Source: Phycisphaerales bacterium
GTDB taxonomy: Bacteria > Planctomycetota > Phycisphaerae > Phycisphaerales > SM1A02
Direction of reading: 5' to 3'
Length of the DNA stretch: 64,000 nt
NCBI GenBank assembly: GCA_009691805.1
Contig: SIAK01000003.1
Span: forward strand, 1-64,000
The position numbers and the translations under genes are program-made. The notes under the pieces were generated by a model that saw only the letters and a program-made list of their open reading frames with translations, had not been told where the DNA came from and did no database searches. Shown here piece by piece: positions 44,743 to 56,018 of this stretch (positions within the stretch are counted from its first letter, which is position 1; the number at the start of each line of letters is the position of its first letter).

Positions 44743-45990
44743 TTACGAACGTGATGGAGTTGCCAACGAGGCGATGAAAGAGGAAGACTGCGCGAGACTC
44801 TGTGCGTACAGGCGAGCACCCGCGTCCGCTGCGAAGACGTCTTCGAGTGAAAGCGTGGTGGATGCTCGCTTCGAAGCGGGAGCGAATCGTTCGAGCGTTG
44901 CTTCCACAATGCGCGTGATGTCAAGGAAGCGAATGCGTCGCGCGAGGAATTCTTCGACGGCAATCTCATTAGCTGCGTTGAAGACCGCGCCAGCAGAGCC
45001 GCCGCGAACGATGACTTGATGCGCGAGCGAGATGGCGCCGAAGCGAGTGTGATCAATCGGCTCGAACTCGAGTGCACGCAGTGCGCTCCAATCGAGTTTC
45101 TTTGACGGACCATCAAAGCGCTGAGGGTCCGTGAGTGCCGCTTGAATCGGCGTGCGCATGTCGGGCGGCGAGAGATGGGCGAGCGTGGATCCGTCGAGAA
45201 ACTCCACGAATCCATGCACAATCGATTGAGGATGCACGATCGCGTCGAGTCGATCACTCTCGAGACCGAAGAGCCAGTGCGCTTCAATCAATTCGAGTGC
45301 CTTGTTCATCAACGACGCGCTATCGACGGTGACTTTCGGTCCCATCGTCCACGTGGGATGGCGGAGCGCATCTTCGATGGTGACGCGCGTGAGTTCCTCT
45401 GCGGTCGATTTTCGAAACGGTCCGCCTGACGCAGTGAGCACGACGCGACGGACATCCGCGAATCCGCGTTCGAAGCGCGATGAGGACTTCAAGCACTGGA
45501 ACAATGCATTGTGTTCGCTATCGATCGGAATGATGCGCGCGTTGTTCCTCGCCGCTTCTGCAATCACAATCGATCCCGCCGCAACGAGGGTCTCCTTGTT
45601 CGCAAGCGCGATGTCGCACCCTTGCGCGAGCGCGGTCAATGTGGGCGCGATGCCCGCGGCGCCGACGATCGCGACGACGACGAGGTCGCCACGTCGCGCG
45701 AGCGCTTGCAGCATCTCACAGCTCGCCTGCGCTCCTCGAAAAACGCGGCAATGTGCCGGAAAAACAGCATTGTTCGCGTCGTTGGTGATCGCCACAGCGC
45801 TGCACGAAAACTCCTGCGCCTGAGCAGCGAGCGCATCGGCGTGTCGGTGCGCGCTGAGTCCAATCACTTCAAACGCGGTAGGCGTGCGCGCAACGCCACG
45901 CGTGCGTTGCGCGCAAAAATCTCGGATGACTTCGAGCGTGTTCTTTCCGATCGATCCTGTCGAACCAAGAATGAACACGCGTCGCTGCAT
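44743..45990 (-). CDS. dxr: 1-deoxy-D-xylulose-5-phosphate reductoisomerase
   Basis: A 415-residue enzyme of the MEP isoprenoid pathway, converting DXP to MEP with NADPH. Motifs: FILGSTGSIGKNTLEVI (NADPH-binding), ALANKETLVAAG, PIDSEHNALFQCL (metal and substrate ligands), LTASGGPFR, DSASLMNKALELIEAHWLF and FNAANEIAVEEFL. The length is typical. The ATG at 45990 shares one base with the rne stop (TAATG), so it is translated in coupling with rne. Confidence 0.96.
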   Translation of the reverse strand: MQRRVFILGSTGSIGKNTLEVIRDFCAQRTRGVARTPTAFEVIGLSAHRHADALAAQAQEFSCSAVAITNDANNAVFPAHCRVFRGAQASCEMLQALARRGDLVVVAIVGAAGIAPTLTALAQGCDIALANKETLVAAGSIVIAEAARNNARIIPIDSEHNALFQCLKSSSRFERGFADVRRVVLTASGGPFRKSTAEELTRVTIEDALRHPTWTMGPKVTVDSASLMNKALELIEAHWLFGLESDRLDAIVHPQSIVHGFVEFLDGSTLAHLSPPDMRTPIQAALTDPQRFDGPSKKLDWSALRALEFEPIDHTRFGAISLAHQVIVRGGSAGAVFNAANEIAVEEFLARRIRFLDITRIVEATLERFAPASKRASTTLSLEDVFAADAGARLYAQSLAQSSSFIASLATPSRS

Positions 45991-48900
45991 TAGCGATCGT
46001 CACCCTTCGGCCGCTCGCCTGGTGCGAGTTTCCGATTGCGTGCGTAGAGTCCGCGCTTGGCTGGCGCTGCTGCCGCTGCCGCAGACGCTGGAGGTGGTGC
46101 TGGAGCAGGTGACGATGCGCGAGGTGGAGGCGTTGGACGATCTTTGGGCGCTGCGCCACGATCTTCACGCGGCGAACGTTGTTCATCTCCGCTTCCGCCA
46201 CGACCACCTCGGCCACCACGACCGCGTCGATTTCGACCTCGTCGCGCGCCTGCATGACCGCCGCCTTCACTCTCGGGCGGAGTCGCCTGCTTGGGCGCAG
46301 CGCTTTCGCCTGCTTCCGCTTGTGGTTGATCCGCAGAGGCGCCCGCTTCCGGTCGCTCGCCGTCGCGTGAACGACCACGTCCGCCCCGTCGACGTCGACG
46401 CTTGCGAGCGCCGCCCTCTGCGCCATCCGTTGGTGCATCGCTCGACGCATCGGCACCAGAAGATGATGCATCGTTCTCGCCTTTAGTCGGCGGCGCATTG
46501 CTTGCGCTTGGTGCGCCGCTTGGCTCATCGTTTCGATCTCGTCGACCGCGTCGACGACCTCGTCGCTTGCGCCCGCCCTGAGCAGAACCTTGCTCGGGAC
46601 CCGCATCATCACGGTCATCACCATTCTGTGCTGCAATTCCCGCAATTTTCGGCTGTTGCTGCTGAGGATGACGCGCAGCGAACTCCGCATCGACTGCGGC
46701 GAGTTCTTCTTCCGTCAATGCCTCCAACCGCTCCGCATCAGGCTCAGGCATGGGCAACGCGCCGTAATGCGTGCGAATTGAATCCGCCTCCGCACCAGTG
46801 AGCTTTGTCATGTGGCTCTTCTTGCCAAGACCAATCTCAAGGCAGAGCGCGAGCACGTCCTTACTTGCCTGCGTGAGTTCCTTCGCAAGTTCGAAGACCT
46901 TGACGACATCACTCGTTGAGCGGAGCGCGAGCGCTTCTCCAACCGCTCGTTGATGCGCACGCATGCGAGCCGCAGCGCGTGCTTCGGCAAGCGCACGCTC
47001 GTGTTCGGCGAGTTCTTCGCGTGAGGCGCGTTCCTTCGCTTCACGTCGAGCACGCGCTTCAACCTCTGCGCGCGCTGTCGCTTCTTGTCCACGCTTGATC
47101 GCGTCGCGCTTGAGTGCTTCCGCGACGGTCGGCTCTGCGGCATCAAGATCAGGAAGATCATCGAACGTTCCTGCAAGAATGAGCGCAGTGGCATCCGCAG
47201 GCGCTGGCTTTCGTCGTCGTCGTCGACGACGGCGACCTCCACCTTCGCCTGGCTCGCTCTCTTCCATCTCGTCGCCTTCAGCGTCGTCGCTTGCGGCGAG
47301 CGCCGCAGGAAGTTTCGAAATCGTTGGTCGATCGAGTCGCGGCATGCGATCGAGTTCGAGATCCGTATCTCGATCGTCGTACGCGTAGAAGTCCGCGCGA
47401 TCAGGCGGAATGGCATCGCTGATGCGCACAGAAACAGACTTGCCAAACTCGTCTTCAATCTCTACCAGCGCGCGGCGCTTCGTGGAAAGCATCGTTGCAG
47501 CGACGCGGCTTCCAACGACAATCTCGACCCGTCGAACGCGATCAAGATCCAAGATCGCCGCGAGCCGACGCATCGCATCGCTCGCGACTGCTTCGGGATT
47601 GCGGAGCTCGCCCGTGCCCGCGCATGCGGGACAATCGTGATAGTGCGTCTTGCGCATGCTTGGTCGCATGCGTTGGCGCGTCAGTTCAAGGATGCCGAAT
47701 TCAGAGATCGGCGCGACGGTGTACTTCGCGCGGTCCTTGCGAAGGTTCGTTCGCACACGCTCTTCGATATCGCGTCGGTGCTTGGGCGACCGCATGTCGA
47801 TGAGATCCGCCACGACGAGTCCACCCAAATCGCGGAGGCGCAACTGACGGCAGATTTCGTCGACAGCTTCCGCGTTCGTGTTGAATGCGTTCGTTTCTGA
47901 ATCCCGTGCCGAACGCGATCGTCCGCTGTTCACGTCGATGGCGACGAGTGCTTCGGTTTGATCGAAGACGAGCGCGCCGCCGGAGGGCAGGGGCACTTCG
48001 CGGGAGTGAATGAGATCAATCTGTCGTTCGATATCAAACGCGTAGAAGAGCGGCGTGCTGCGATCCCAGTAACGAAGCAATTCGCTCGCGCGAGGTGCGA
48101 CGACTTCAAGGAAGGCTTTCGCGCGGCGGAATGCGCTTTCGCTATCGACGATGATGGCTTCGACATCGCCGTCAATGCCGTCACGAATCGTGCGCAAGAG
48201 CACGTCGCCTTCTGCATACAACTGGCAAGGCGCACCCACTGCGTGCATGCGTTTCTCCAACTGCTGCCAAAGTCGCGTGAGGTACTGCGCGTCGCGCATG
48301 AGCTCGGTGCGAGTGGCATCGAATCCTGCGGTGCGCAGAATGAATCCGAATCCTTCTTGCAATTCGAGCGAGTCGAGAATCTTGCGCATCGCGCGCCTTT
48401 GATCCTCGTCATCAACCTTTCGGCTCACGCCGATGTTGTCCATGTCGGGCATCATCACGAGCAAGCGTCCGGGCAAGGAGAGGTAACTCGTGACGGTTGG
48501 TCCCTTCGAACCGAGACCTTCCTTGAGGACTTGCACAAGAATTTCTTGTCCACGCTTGAGCGCGTGCTGCATCATCGGTCGATCGTGCCGCGGAATCTTT
48601 CGCCCAACTTTTTCCGTGCGCTCTTCGCCAGGAAAATATTTCGGGTGCAGATCACTGACGTGGAGGAATCCGTTGGCGCCTTCGCCGAAGTCGACGAATG
48701 CCGCTTGAATTGCAGGCTCGACGTTGAGGACACGCGCTTTGTAGATGCTGCCAACGTTGGTTGCAGTGGCGGCGCGCTCCGAGAAATACTGCGCGAGCGT
48801 GTTGTTCTCGATGATCGCGATGCGCATCTCTTCGCCGGGATTGTCATTCACAAGAATGAGAACCTTGGGCTTAGGTGCTGCGCGACGCCGCGGAGCGTCA

Positions 48901-49523
48901 CTCGCATCTTCATCGTGCGTTTCAGTCTGCACTGCAGGACGCGCGGCAGCAGTGGGACGACCACCTTCCGTTGCAGGCGCGCCGTCCTTTTCTCGCTCTG
49001 GACGTCGACCACGTCCACCACGACGCCGACGTCGACGCTTGCCATCTGTCGCCGCATCCGTCGCGCCTTCAACAGTCGCAGCGGACGCATCCACTTCCGT
49101 CAATTCGTCGGTTGCGGCATCGTCAAGCTCGCTGCCTTCTGCGTTGTCGTCGTTTTCATCTTCCGCTGCGTCATGCTCATCGAGGAGATCGTGCGTTGTT
49201 TCGTCGGACACATCCGCGTCCTCCGCATCTTCCGTCGCTTCAGCGCGGAACGCAGTCGCGGCAGATTCCCATGCTTCGAGATTCCACTCATGCGCGGGCG
49301 GTTCATCGAGAAGCGCTGGGCTTGCGCCGGTCCACTCCGATGGATGTGCATCGCTCACTTCCGCATCATCAAGTTCAGGGACTCCAGCTTCCGCCAAAAA
49401 TTCTTCAACGCGTTCTTCTGCGCGTTTTTCGTCGCGTTCTCCTGCAACATCAGCTGCATCGATCTCGCGTTGTGTCTTGCTGCTGTTCTCTCGGGACTTT
49501 CCGTCGTTTTCGTACTCTGTCAT
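45990..49523 (-). CDS. rne: Ribonuclease E/G family endoribonuclease
   Basis: An 1177-residue protein. About 220 N-terminal residues are acidic and Ala-rich and end in a Lys/Arg cluster (GKRRRRRRGGRGRR), apparently disordered. The catalytic half starts with MRIAIIENNTLAQYF; the S1 domain includes GSIYKARVLNVEPAIQAAFV; ALVAIDVNSGRS at about residue 528 carries a metal-binding aspartate, and DLIDM the second; CPACAGTGE at about 631 is the Zn-link half-site for dimerisation. The C-terminal 440 residues are Arg/Gly/Ala-rich and disordered with positive patches (KRRGRRRGRRDR), a probable RNA- or degradosome-binding tail. It cleaves single-stranded RNA in mRNA decay and rRNA maturation. The ATG at 49523 begins the operon. 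Confidence 0.92.
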   Translation of the reverse strand: MTEYENDGKSRENSSKTQREIDAADVAGERDEKRAEERVEEFLAEAGVPELDDAEVSDAHPSEWTGASPALLDEPPAHEWNLEAWESAATAFRAEATEDAEDADVSDETTHDLLDEHDAAEDENDDNAEGSELDDAATDELTEVDASAATVEGATDAATDGKRRRRRRGGRGRRPEREKDGAPATEGGRPTAAARPAVQTETHDEDASDAPRRRAAPKPKVLILVNDNPGEEMRIAIIENNTLAQYFSERAATATNVGSIYKARVLNVEPAIQAAFVDFGEGANGFLHVSDLHPKYFPGEERTEKVGRKIPRHDRPMMQHALKRGQEILVQVLKEGLGSKGPTVTSYLSLPGRLLVMMPDMDNIGVSRKVDDEDQRRAMRKILDSLELQEGFGFILRTAGFDATRTELMRDAQYLTRLWQQLEKRMHAVGAPCQLYAEGDVLLRTIRDGIDGDVEAIIVDSESAFRRAKAFLEVVAPRASELLRYWDRSTPLFYAFDIERQIDLIHSREVPLPSGGALVFDQTEALVAIDVNSGRSRSARDSETNAFNTNAEAVDEICRQLRLRDLGGLVVADLIDMRSPKHRRDIEERVRTNLRKDRAKYTVAPISEFGILELTRQRMRPSMRKTHYHDCPACAGTGELRNPEAVASDAMRRLAAILDLDRVRRVEIVVGSRVAATMLSTKRRALVEIEDEFGKSVSVRISDAIPPDRADFYAYDDRDTDLELDRMPRLDRPTISKLPAALAASDDAEGDEMEESEPGEGGGRRRRRRRRKPAPADATALILAGTFDDLPDLDAAEPTVAEALKRDAIKRGQEATARAEVEARARREAKERASREELAEHERALAEARAAARMRAHQRAVGEALALRSTSDVVKVFELAKELTQASKDVLALCLEIGLGKKSHMTKLTGAEADSIRTHYGALPMPEPDAERLEALTEEELAAVDAEFAARHPQQQQPKIAGIAAQNGDDRDDAGPEQGSAQGGRKRRGRRRGRRDRNDEPSGAPSASNAPPTKGENDASSSGADASSDAPTDGAEGGARKRRRRRGGRGRSRDGERPEAGASADQPQAEAGESAAPKQATPPESEGGGHAGARRGRNRRGRGGRGGRGGSGDEQRSPREDRGAAPKDRPTPPPRASSPAPAPPPASAAAAAAPAKRGLYARNRKLAPGERPKGDDR

Positions 49524-50069
49524 CAGACGCCTTCCTTCTGTGCATCAAGTGCAATGGCATTGCCAGCACTCGGGGTGGTCGTGTGGCAAGAATGCCAACG
49601 CCTCCCAATTGGGAAGTGGAGGGCCACAGAAGTTTGGGCGAGTCGAAGGTATTGCCCTGTGCTTCGCGTGCGCTCCGAGCGCACACATCAGGACGATGAA
49701 CGCTTCTGCAACGATCGAGTCGCGCAAAAGGTTCGATGCAGAGACGCTTCCGTGCGAGTGAGGAATGAATCCTTATCGCGCGCCGCCCAACATTCGCGCA
49801 AGCGTGTCGAGAGACGCGCTCGGCGGAGGGACGGATGAAGTGAGGAAGCGCGAACGCTTCTCGTTTCTGCATCCTTTCCGCGGCAGCCTCGCGAATTCTC
49901 GATGCGTGTCTCGTCCAAACTGGAGGAGCGATCGGGAGTTCGCAAAGGGCAATGCGCCACTCGCGCTGCTGCGGATACCGTTGACTTGCTCACCCAAAGT
50001 CGGGCGCATGCTCTATCGCGCACGCCCATGCTTCGTGGTCAGCCACATGTTCATTTTGACCCAAGGTTC
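49524..50069. promoter_or_regulatory. Long rne upstream region with a hairpin near the start codon
   Basis: A 546-base gap before rne with no supported gene; the ORFs crossing it are shadows. Close to the rne start, bases 49555-49559/49593-49597 (5 bp) and 49560-49565/49584-49589 (6 bp) make a stem with a 3-nt bulge and an 18-nt loop. A second 7-bp hairpin (GTGCGCT/AGCGCAC) lies at about 49668-49684. It could be a 5' untranslated region, as in the autoregulated E. coli rne leader, or simple intergenic DNA downstream of ptsI. Confidence 0.4.
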
Positions 50070-51827
50070 CTACTCGGCTATCCAGCCAGCGAAGGACCCA
50101 GGATCAACTTTCCGAAGTTCATCGCGGAGGGTGTTGAGAACCTGCCGCTCAGAATCGAAGGAACCAACCCGGCGGGCTAGCTCTTCGCATTGTTCAACTG
50201 TCGTCGAGCGGATCACTCGCTTGATAAGCGGAATCTGACTCGGGACAAGGGAGAGTGTACGGAGCCCAAGCCCAATGAGCAACATCGTGTAAATCGCCTC
50301 GCCTGCGACTTCACCGCACAAAGAACAGTCGATGCCCGCGCGGCGAGCCGTGCGGACGACGGTTTTGACGAGGTAGAGCACAGCAGGGCTCGCACCTGAA
50401 TAGAGGTGCGCGACACGCTCATTGCCTCGATCGACCGCAAGCGTGTACTGGATGAGATCATTCGTGCCAATCGAGAAGAAGGAGACTTCTTTTGCGAAGG
50501 CGTTCGCCATCAGCGCCGCACTTGGCGTCTCGACCATGATGCCAATTGGAATGTTGGGGTCGTAACGAACGCCTTCTTCGGAGAGTTCCTCGCACACATC
50601 ATTGAAGATGAGTCGCGCTTGCCGCAATTCCATCACCGTAGAGACGAGTGGGAACATCAATTTCAACGGGCCAAACGCGCTGGCGCGGAGAATTGCTCGA
50701 AGTTGCGTCTTGAAGAGCGCTTTGTGTTGCAGGCAGTAACGAATCGAACGAAGTCCGAGGAACGGATTGCGTTCTGGTTCAGCCGCGCGTTGCTGCGTGT
50801 ACTTGTCGGCGCCAAGATCGAGCGTTCGAATCGTGCAAGGGCGACCCTTCAGCAATTCAATCGTGTGCTTGTACGCAGCGAACTGCTCTTCTTCTGTGGG
50901 TTCGTGATCGCTGGTGAGGAAGAGGAATTCTGTGCGATACAACCCAACGCCATCGCCGCCGTTGGCGAACACGCTCTCCACTTCATGCGGAAACTCAATG
51001 TTCCCGAGCAATTGAATGCGCGTGCCATCTTTCGTCACAGGCTCAAGCAGCGCAGTGTTGCGCAACATGCTGCGATAGACGGAAAAGCGTTCTTGCTGAA
51101 TCGTGTATTCCGCAATGGTGCGTGCGTCAGGGCGCACGATGATGACGCCTGTGTCGCCATCGATGATGACCATGTCACCGTCAGACACACGTCCCATGAC
51201 GCGGCTGCAACCAACGACGCAAGGAATCTCGATCGCGCGCGCGACGATCGAAGTGTGACTCGTGCGTCCTCCAAGGTCCGTCGCGATGCCGATCACCAGC
51301 GTGCGATCCATGCCGGCAGTCTGCGAAGGCGTCAGCTCGTGTGCGATGACGATCGTCGGTTCGGTCAGTGTTGCGATGCGGTTTTCATCTTCGCCCATGA
51401 GCTTCGCGAGCACGCGACGATCGAGATCGAGGACGTCATTCGCTTTCTGGCTGAACATCTCGCTGCCGAGCGCGCGAAACTGATCGGCGAGTTTTTGGAA
51501 CGCATCCGCAACAGCCATTTCTGCATTGACACGGTCGTCGCGAATGCGCGCGCGCATCGGTGCGAGGAGGGTGGGATCTTGCAACAGGCCGAGGTGAAAT
51601 CCGAAGATCTTCGCGGCATCCCGACCAATTTGCGCTTCAGTGCGATCACGCAGTACGCCAAGTTCATCCACTGCAGCGCGGAGCGCGTCGTCCAATCGTG
51701 CGACTTCGGCTTCAATCGCATCCGCTTCGATTTCGCGGCGCGGCACATGCGTCTCCGCATGACCGAGCACGATCGCTCTGCCCATGACGATCCCCGGGGA
51801 GACAGGGATGCCTTTGACGGATTGCAT
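50070..51827 (-). CDS. ptsI: Phosphoenolpyruvate-protein phosphotransferase (enzyme I)
   Basis: About 585 residues from the ATG at 51827 (track start 51839). Features in order: KGIPVSPGIVMGRAIVL at the start; the phospho-accepting histidine in GIATDLGGRTSHTSIVA (about residue 190); LYRTEFLFL; MVETPSAALMANAFA; FSIGTNDLIQYTLA; and CSLCGEVAGEAIYTMLLIGLG with the catalytic cysteine. It passes phosphate from PEP to HPr. No ptsH or sugar EII is adjacent, so the PTS may serve a regulatory role, which is common in planctomycetes (inference). It is transcribed alone. Confidence 0.95.
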   Translation of the reverse strand: MQSVKGIPVSPGIVMGRAIVLGHAETHVPRREIEADAIEAEVARLDDALRAAVDELGVLRDRTEAQIGRDAAKIFGFHLGLLQDPTLLAPMRARIRDDRVNAEMAVADAFQKLADQFRALGSEMFSQKANDVLDLDRRVLAKLMGEDENRIATLTEPTIVIAHELTPSQTAGMDRTLVIGIATDLGGRTSHTSIVARAIEIPCVVGCSRVMGRVSDGDMVIIDGDTGVIIVRPDARTIAEYTIQQERFSVYRSMLRNTALLEPVTKDGTRIQLLGNIEFPHEVESVFANGGDGVGLYRTEFLFLTSDHEPTEEEQFAAYKHTIELLKGRPCTIRTLDLGADKYTQQRAAEPERNPFLGLRSIRYCLQHKALFKTQLRAILRASAFGPLKLMFPLVSTVMELRQARLIFNDVCEELSEEGVRYDPNIPIGIMVETPSAALMANAFAKEVSFFSIGTNDLIQYTLAVDRGNERVAHLYSGASPAVLYLVKTVVRTARRAGIDCSLCGEVAGEAIYTMLLIGLGLRTLSLVPSQIPLIKRVIRSTTVEQCEELARRVGSFDSERQVLNTLRDELRKVDPGSFAGWIAE

Positions 51828-52128
51828 TCCAACGCGCATGAGAAATGGATCCTACGGGATGCAGCCAAAGGGCGCGTGCCCTTCATGCACGAGGTTGGCG
51901 TTGCACAACCGTAGATTTCAGCGCGCCATACGTAGATCGCCGCGACTCGAATGAAGCGTAATTTTGGAGGCGCGATGTCTTCGGTCAATGGAGTAGCGCC
52001 AGTGGAGAACGAATGGCAGTCGCAGTTTGTGTTAGGATTTGGGGGTTGAGGCTTCTTGAGGAATTGAGGGAAGCGTGGCGTTGCTGATTGACCTTTTCTG
52101 TCAGGAAAACCGAAAGGAAAACTACTTT
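51828..52128. other. Divergent gap between ptsI and the zinc-ribbon membrane protein
   Basis: About 301 bases. A 24-codon ORF at 51975-52049 (+) has GGAGG five bases ahead of its ATG, which could be a short leader peptide, but its composition gives no support. No strong palindrome is visible. Confidence 0.3.
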
Positions 52129-52797
52129 ATGTTTTGTCAAAAATGCGCAGCGGATACTCCGAGCGGTGCCCTCGCGTGCCCTAGTTGCGGTTTCGCAACC
52201 GCGTCCGCGAGTTCAACTGCAACAGAGGGGAACAAATTGAAAGTTGCTTGTCAGGATGCGCAGCGATCACTCACGCAGCTCGCGCAAAATCCCGTCGGAA
52301 GTTTGTCCACCGTGTTCGAGAGTCTCGGACAGTCTCGAGCGATGGGAGTTGGAATCGCATTCGGTGTGCTCTTCGCGTTCTGCATCGCATTCAGTCTGTA
52401 TCGCCTTGTGCCTAACTACGGAGAGTCTCATGGGTTTGGTCGCTTCATGGAGTTTCTCCTCGTCGCAGCCGTGCCATTCATCGGACTCGCGGCAGCGAGT
52501 TTTTGCATCCAGTCGGCGTGTCGAAGTGTTGGTGGGGCGGCAGCAGCTGCATTCATCGCGGGATCGGCACTGCTTCCATTTGGTCTGGTCGCTGTTCTGG
52601 CGGCGATTCTTGGTCTCGCAAACATGGAGGTAGTCGGCGTCGCAGCATTTTTCTGCTGCTGCCTCAGCATTGTGATGCTGTTCGTCAGCCTCACTCGGAT
52701 CTGCGCGATTTCAGACCGAGCAGCCACCATTTCACTCCCCGTGATGCTGCTCGCAGCCGCGTGGTTGTCGAAGATTATGTATACGGCAATGCAGTAG
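52129..52797 (+). CDS. Membrane protein with N-terminal zinc ribbon
   Basis: About 222 residues from the ATG at 52129, which has AAAGGA upstream; the track start at 52075 is earlier. The N-terminus MFCQKCAADTPSGALACPSCG is a zinc ribbon (two CxxC pairs), followed by a polar linker and about five hydrophobic helices (from about residue 70 to the end). This is the zinc-ribbon plus membrane-domain (Yip1/YckD-like) architecture of many uncharacterised bacterial proteins. It ends in a convergent terminator hairpin with dnaK. The function is unknown. Confidence 0.78.
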   Translation: MFCQKCAADTPSGALACPSCGFATASASSTATEGNKLKVACQDAQRSLTQLAQNPVGSLSTVFESLGQSRAMGVGIAFGVLFAFCIAFSLYRLVPNYGESHGFGRFMEFLLVAAVPFIGLAAASFCIQSACRSVGGAAAAAFIAGSALLPFGLVAVLAAILGLANMEVVGVAAFFCCCLSIVMLFVSLTRICAISDRAATISLPVMLLAAAWLSKIMYTAMQ

Positions 52798-52833
52798 GTT
52801 CATCACTTCGACGGGAGCTGGTCGAACACAGAA

Positions 52834-52875
52834 GAAGGGCGCGTAGAGACGGTTTTCGGTTTCTACGCGCCCTTC
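52834..52875. terminator. Bidirectional terminator hairpin
   Basis: GAAGGGCGCGTAGA/TCTACGCGCCCTTC, a perfect 14-bp stem with a 14-nt loop, between the convergent membrane-protein gene and dnaK. No T-run of note on either side. Confidence 0.75.
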
Positions 52876-52905
52876 ATTTACTGGAGGGTGGTTGGTGTAG
52901 GTTGC

Positions 52906-54807
<1,902 letters not shown>

Positions 54808-55028
54808 AAGTGTGAATTCCTTTTCGCCTTGGGGTTGCCAAGAGCGAGCTCTCGAGAAGGCAACTCGAATGCCAACTTCGCGAGTGCGATTCGCCGCTTA
54901 AACGCTACGTCGTGTGCGTCGGAATGCGCCGCGATCGGAATTCACCTGCCAATCTGGCACGGGTGCGCTCCGGCGACGCATCGCTGCTACAACCTCCATC
55001 CTGATTCCCGTCCAATCGCGCCTTACTT

Positions 55029-56018
55029 ATGACTGCCCACTCCAAGACTTTTCTCGATCACGCGCCTTACGGGATTCTCGTGGACGCGATAGAACGGTGG
55101 GCCGTTGCAGCCCAGTCGCTGCGCGAGTCATTGACCGAATCAGCGATCGCGCGGAAGTCTGACGGTTCCATCGTGACGGCGGTGGACGTGGCCATACAGG
55201 CACTCGCGCTCGACCTGTTGGCGAGCATCGATGATGCGCCGGCGCTTGCGGAAGAAACCGCAGATTCACTGCATGCACTCGCAGGCGGTCTCGGTGTTGT
55301 CATGGAGGTGTTGCGTGCGCTTGAACCAACTTCACGGATCACCGAGCAGAGTTTTCTTCCCTCACTTGTGCAACGCATTGCGCGAGGAACGGAAGACCGC
55401 TTCTGGATTCTCGATCCCATCGACGGCACTCGCAGTTTCGTGCGCGGCGGGCATTGGTGCGTCTGCCTCGCGCTCGTGGAACAGGGCGCGCTGGAGTTTG
55501 CGGTGAACGCGCTTCCGACGGTGGAACATGGCGTGACGCAGGCGGCAGTTCGCGGTCGTGGTTCATTCGAGCGTCCGATTTCGATCCGCGAGAAGTCCGA
55601 TTGGAAACGCCTGCAATCGCGTGATTCGATGCAGATGACTGTGCGCGTTGCAAGTGCGCCGAGTTCGAACGCGAGGTCTGCCTGGCGCGCGCGTGTTCTT
55701 GCGTGCGCTGCCTCTCGCGACATGCGTGTCGATTGGGTCGACGCAGAGAGTCAGGCGAAGTATGCGCTCGTGGCACGAGGTGATGCGGATCTTGTCTTGA
55801 CACCGCAGAGCGCGGGCGGCGCGGCACTTTGGGATCACGCGGGCGGCGCGCTGATCGCAGTCGAAGCGGGAGCGCGCGCGATGAGCTTTGATGGAAGCGC
55901 GATCGCATGGAATGTCGGACGCGATGTTGGTATGAAAGGCGGGCTCGCGGTGGGCACATCGAGGGCACTGCCACTCGCGGAGTCTCTCGCGACGAACGCT
56001 GCGGAGCAATCGACTTGA
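55029..56018 (+). CDS. CysQ/HAL2-like inositol monophosphatase family protein
   Basis: A 329-residue member of the IMPase superfamily. KSDGSIVTAVDVAIQ is the first metal-site segment, LAEETADSL (about 73-81) carries the double glutamate, WILDPIDGTRSFVRGGHW (about 126-143) the DPIDGT site, and GGAALWDHAGGALIAVEAG the WDxA motif. Together with the length it suits the 3'(2'),5'-bisphosphate nucleotidase branch, which removes PAP formed by sulfotransfer; a sulfotransferase is encoded at the start of this window. Branch assignment is tentative. It overlaps the next gene. Confidence 0.8.
   Translation: MTAHSKTFLDHAPYGILVDAIERWAVAAQSLRESLTESAIARKSDGSIVTAVDVAIQALALDLLASIDDAPALAEETADSLHALAGGLGVVMEVLRALEPTSRITEQSFLPSLVQRIARGTEDRFWILDPIDGTRSFVRGGHWCVCLALVEQGALEFAVNALPTVEHGVTQAAVRGRGSFERPISIREKSDWKRLQSRDSMQMTVRVASAPSSNARSAWRARVLACAASRDMRVDWVDAESQAKYALVARGDADLVLTPQSAGGAALWDHAGGALIAVEAGARAMSFDGSAIAWNVGRDVGMKGGLAVGTSRALPLAESLATNAAEQST

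Noticed and set aside
47958-49838. 626-codon plus-strand ORF opposite rne
   Set aside because: Shadow of the RNase E/G frame; its translation has no domain, and rne is certain on the other strand.
49773-50009. 78-codon minus-strand ORF upstream of rne
   Set aside because: No ribosome site, no homology features, and competing ORFs of similar length in other frames.
51975-52049. 24-codon ORF with a good Shine-Dalgarno
   Set aside because: Too short and featureless to call; mentioned only in the intergenic entry.
54808-54905. CIRCE operator upstream of dnaK
   Set aside because: A GCACTC...GAGT pair exists, but arms and 15-base spacing do not match TTAGCACTC-N9-GAGTGCTAA.
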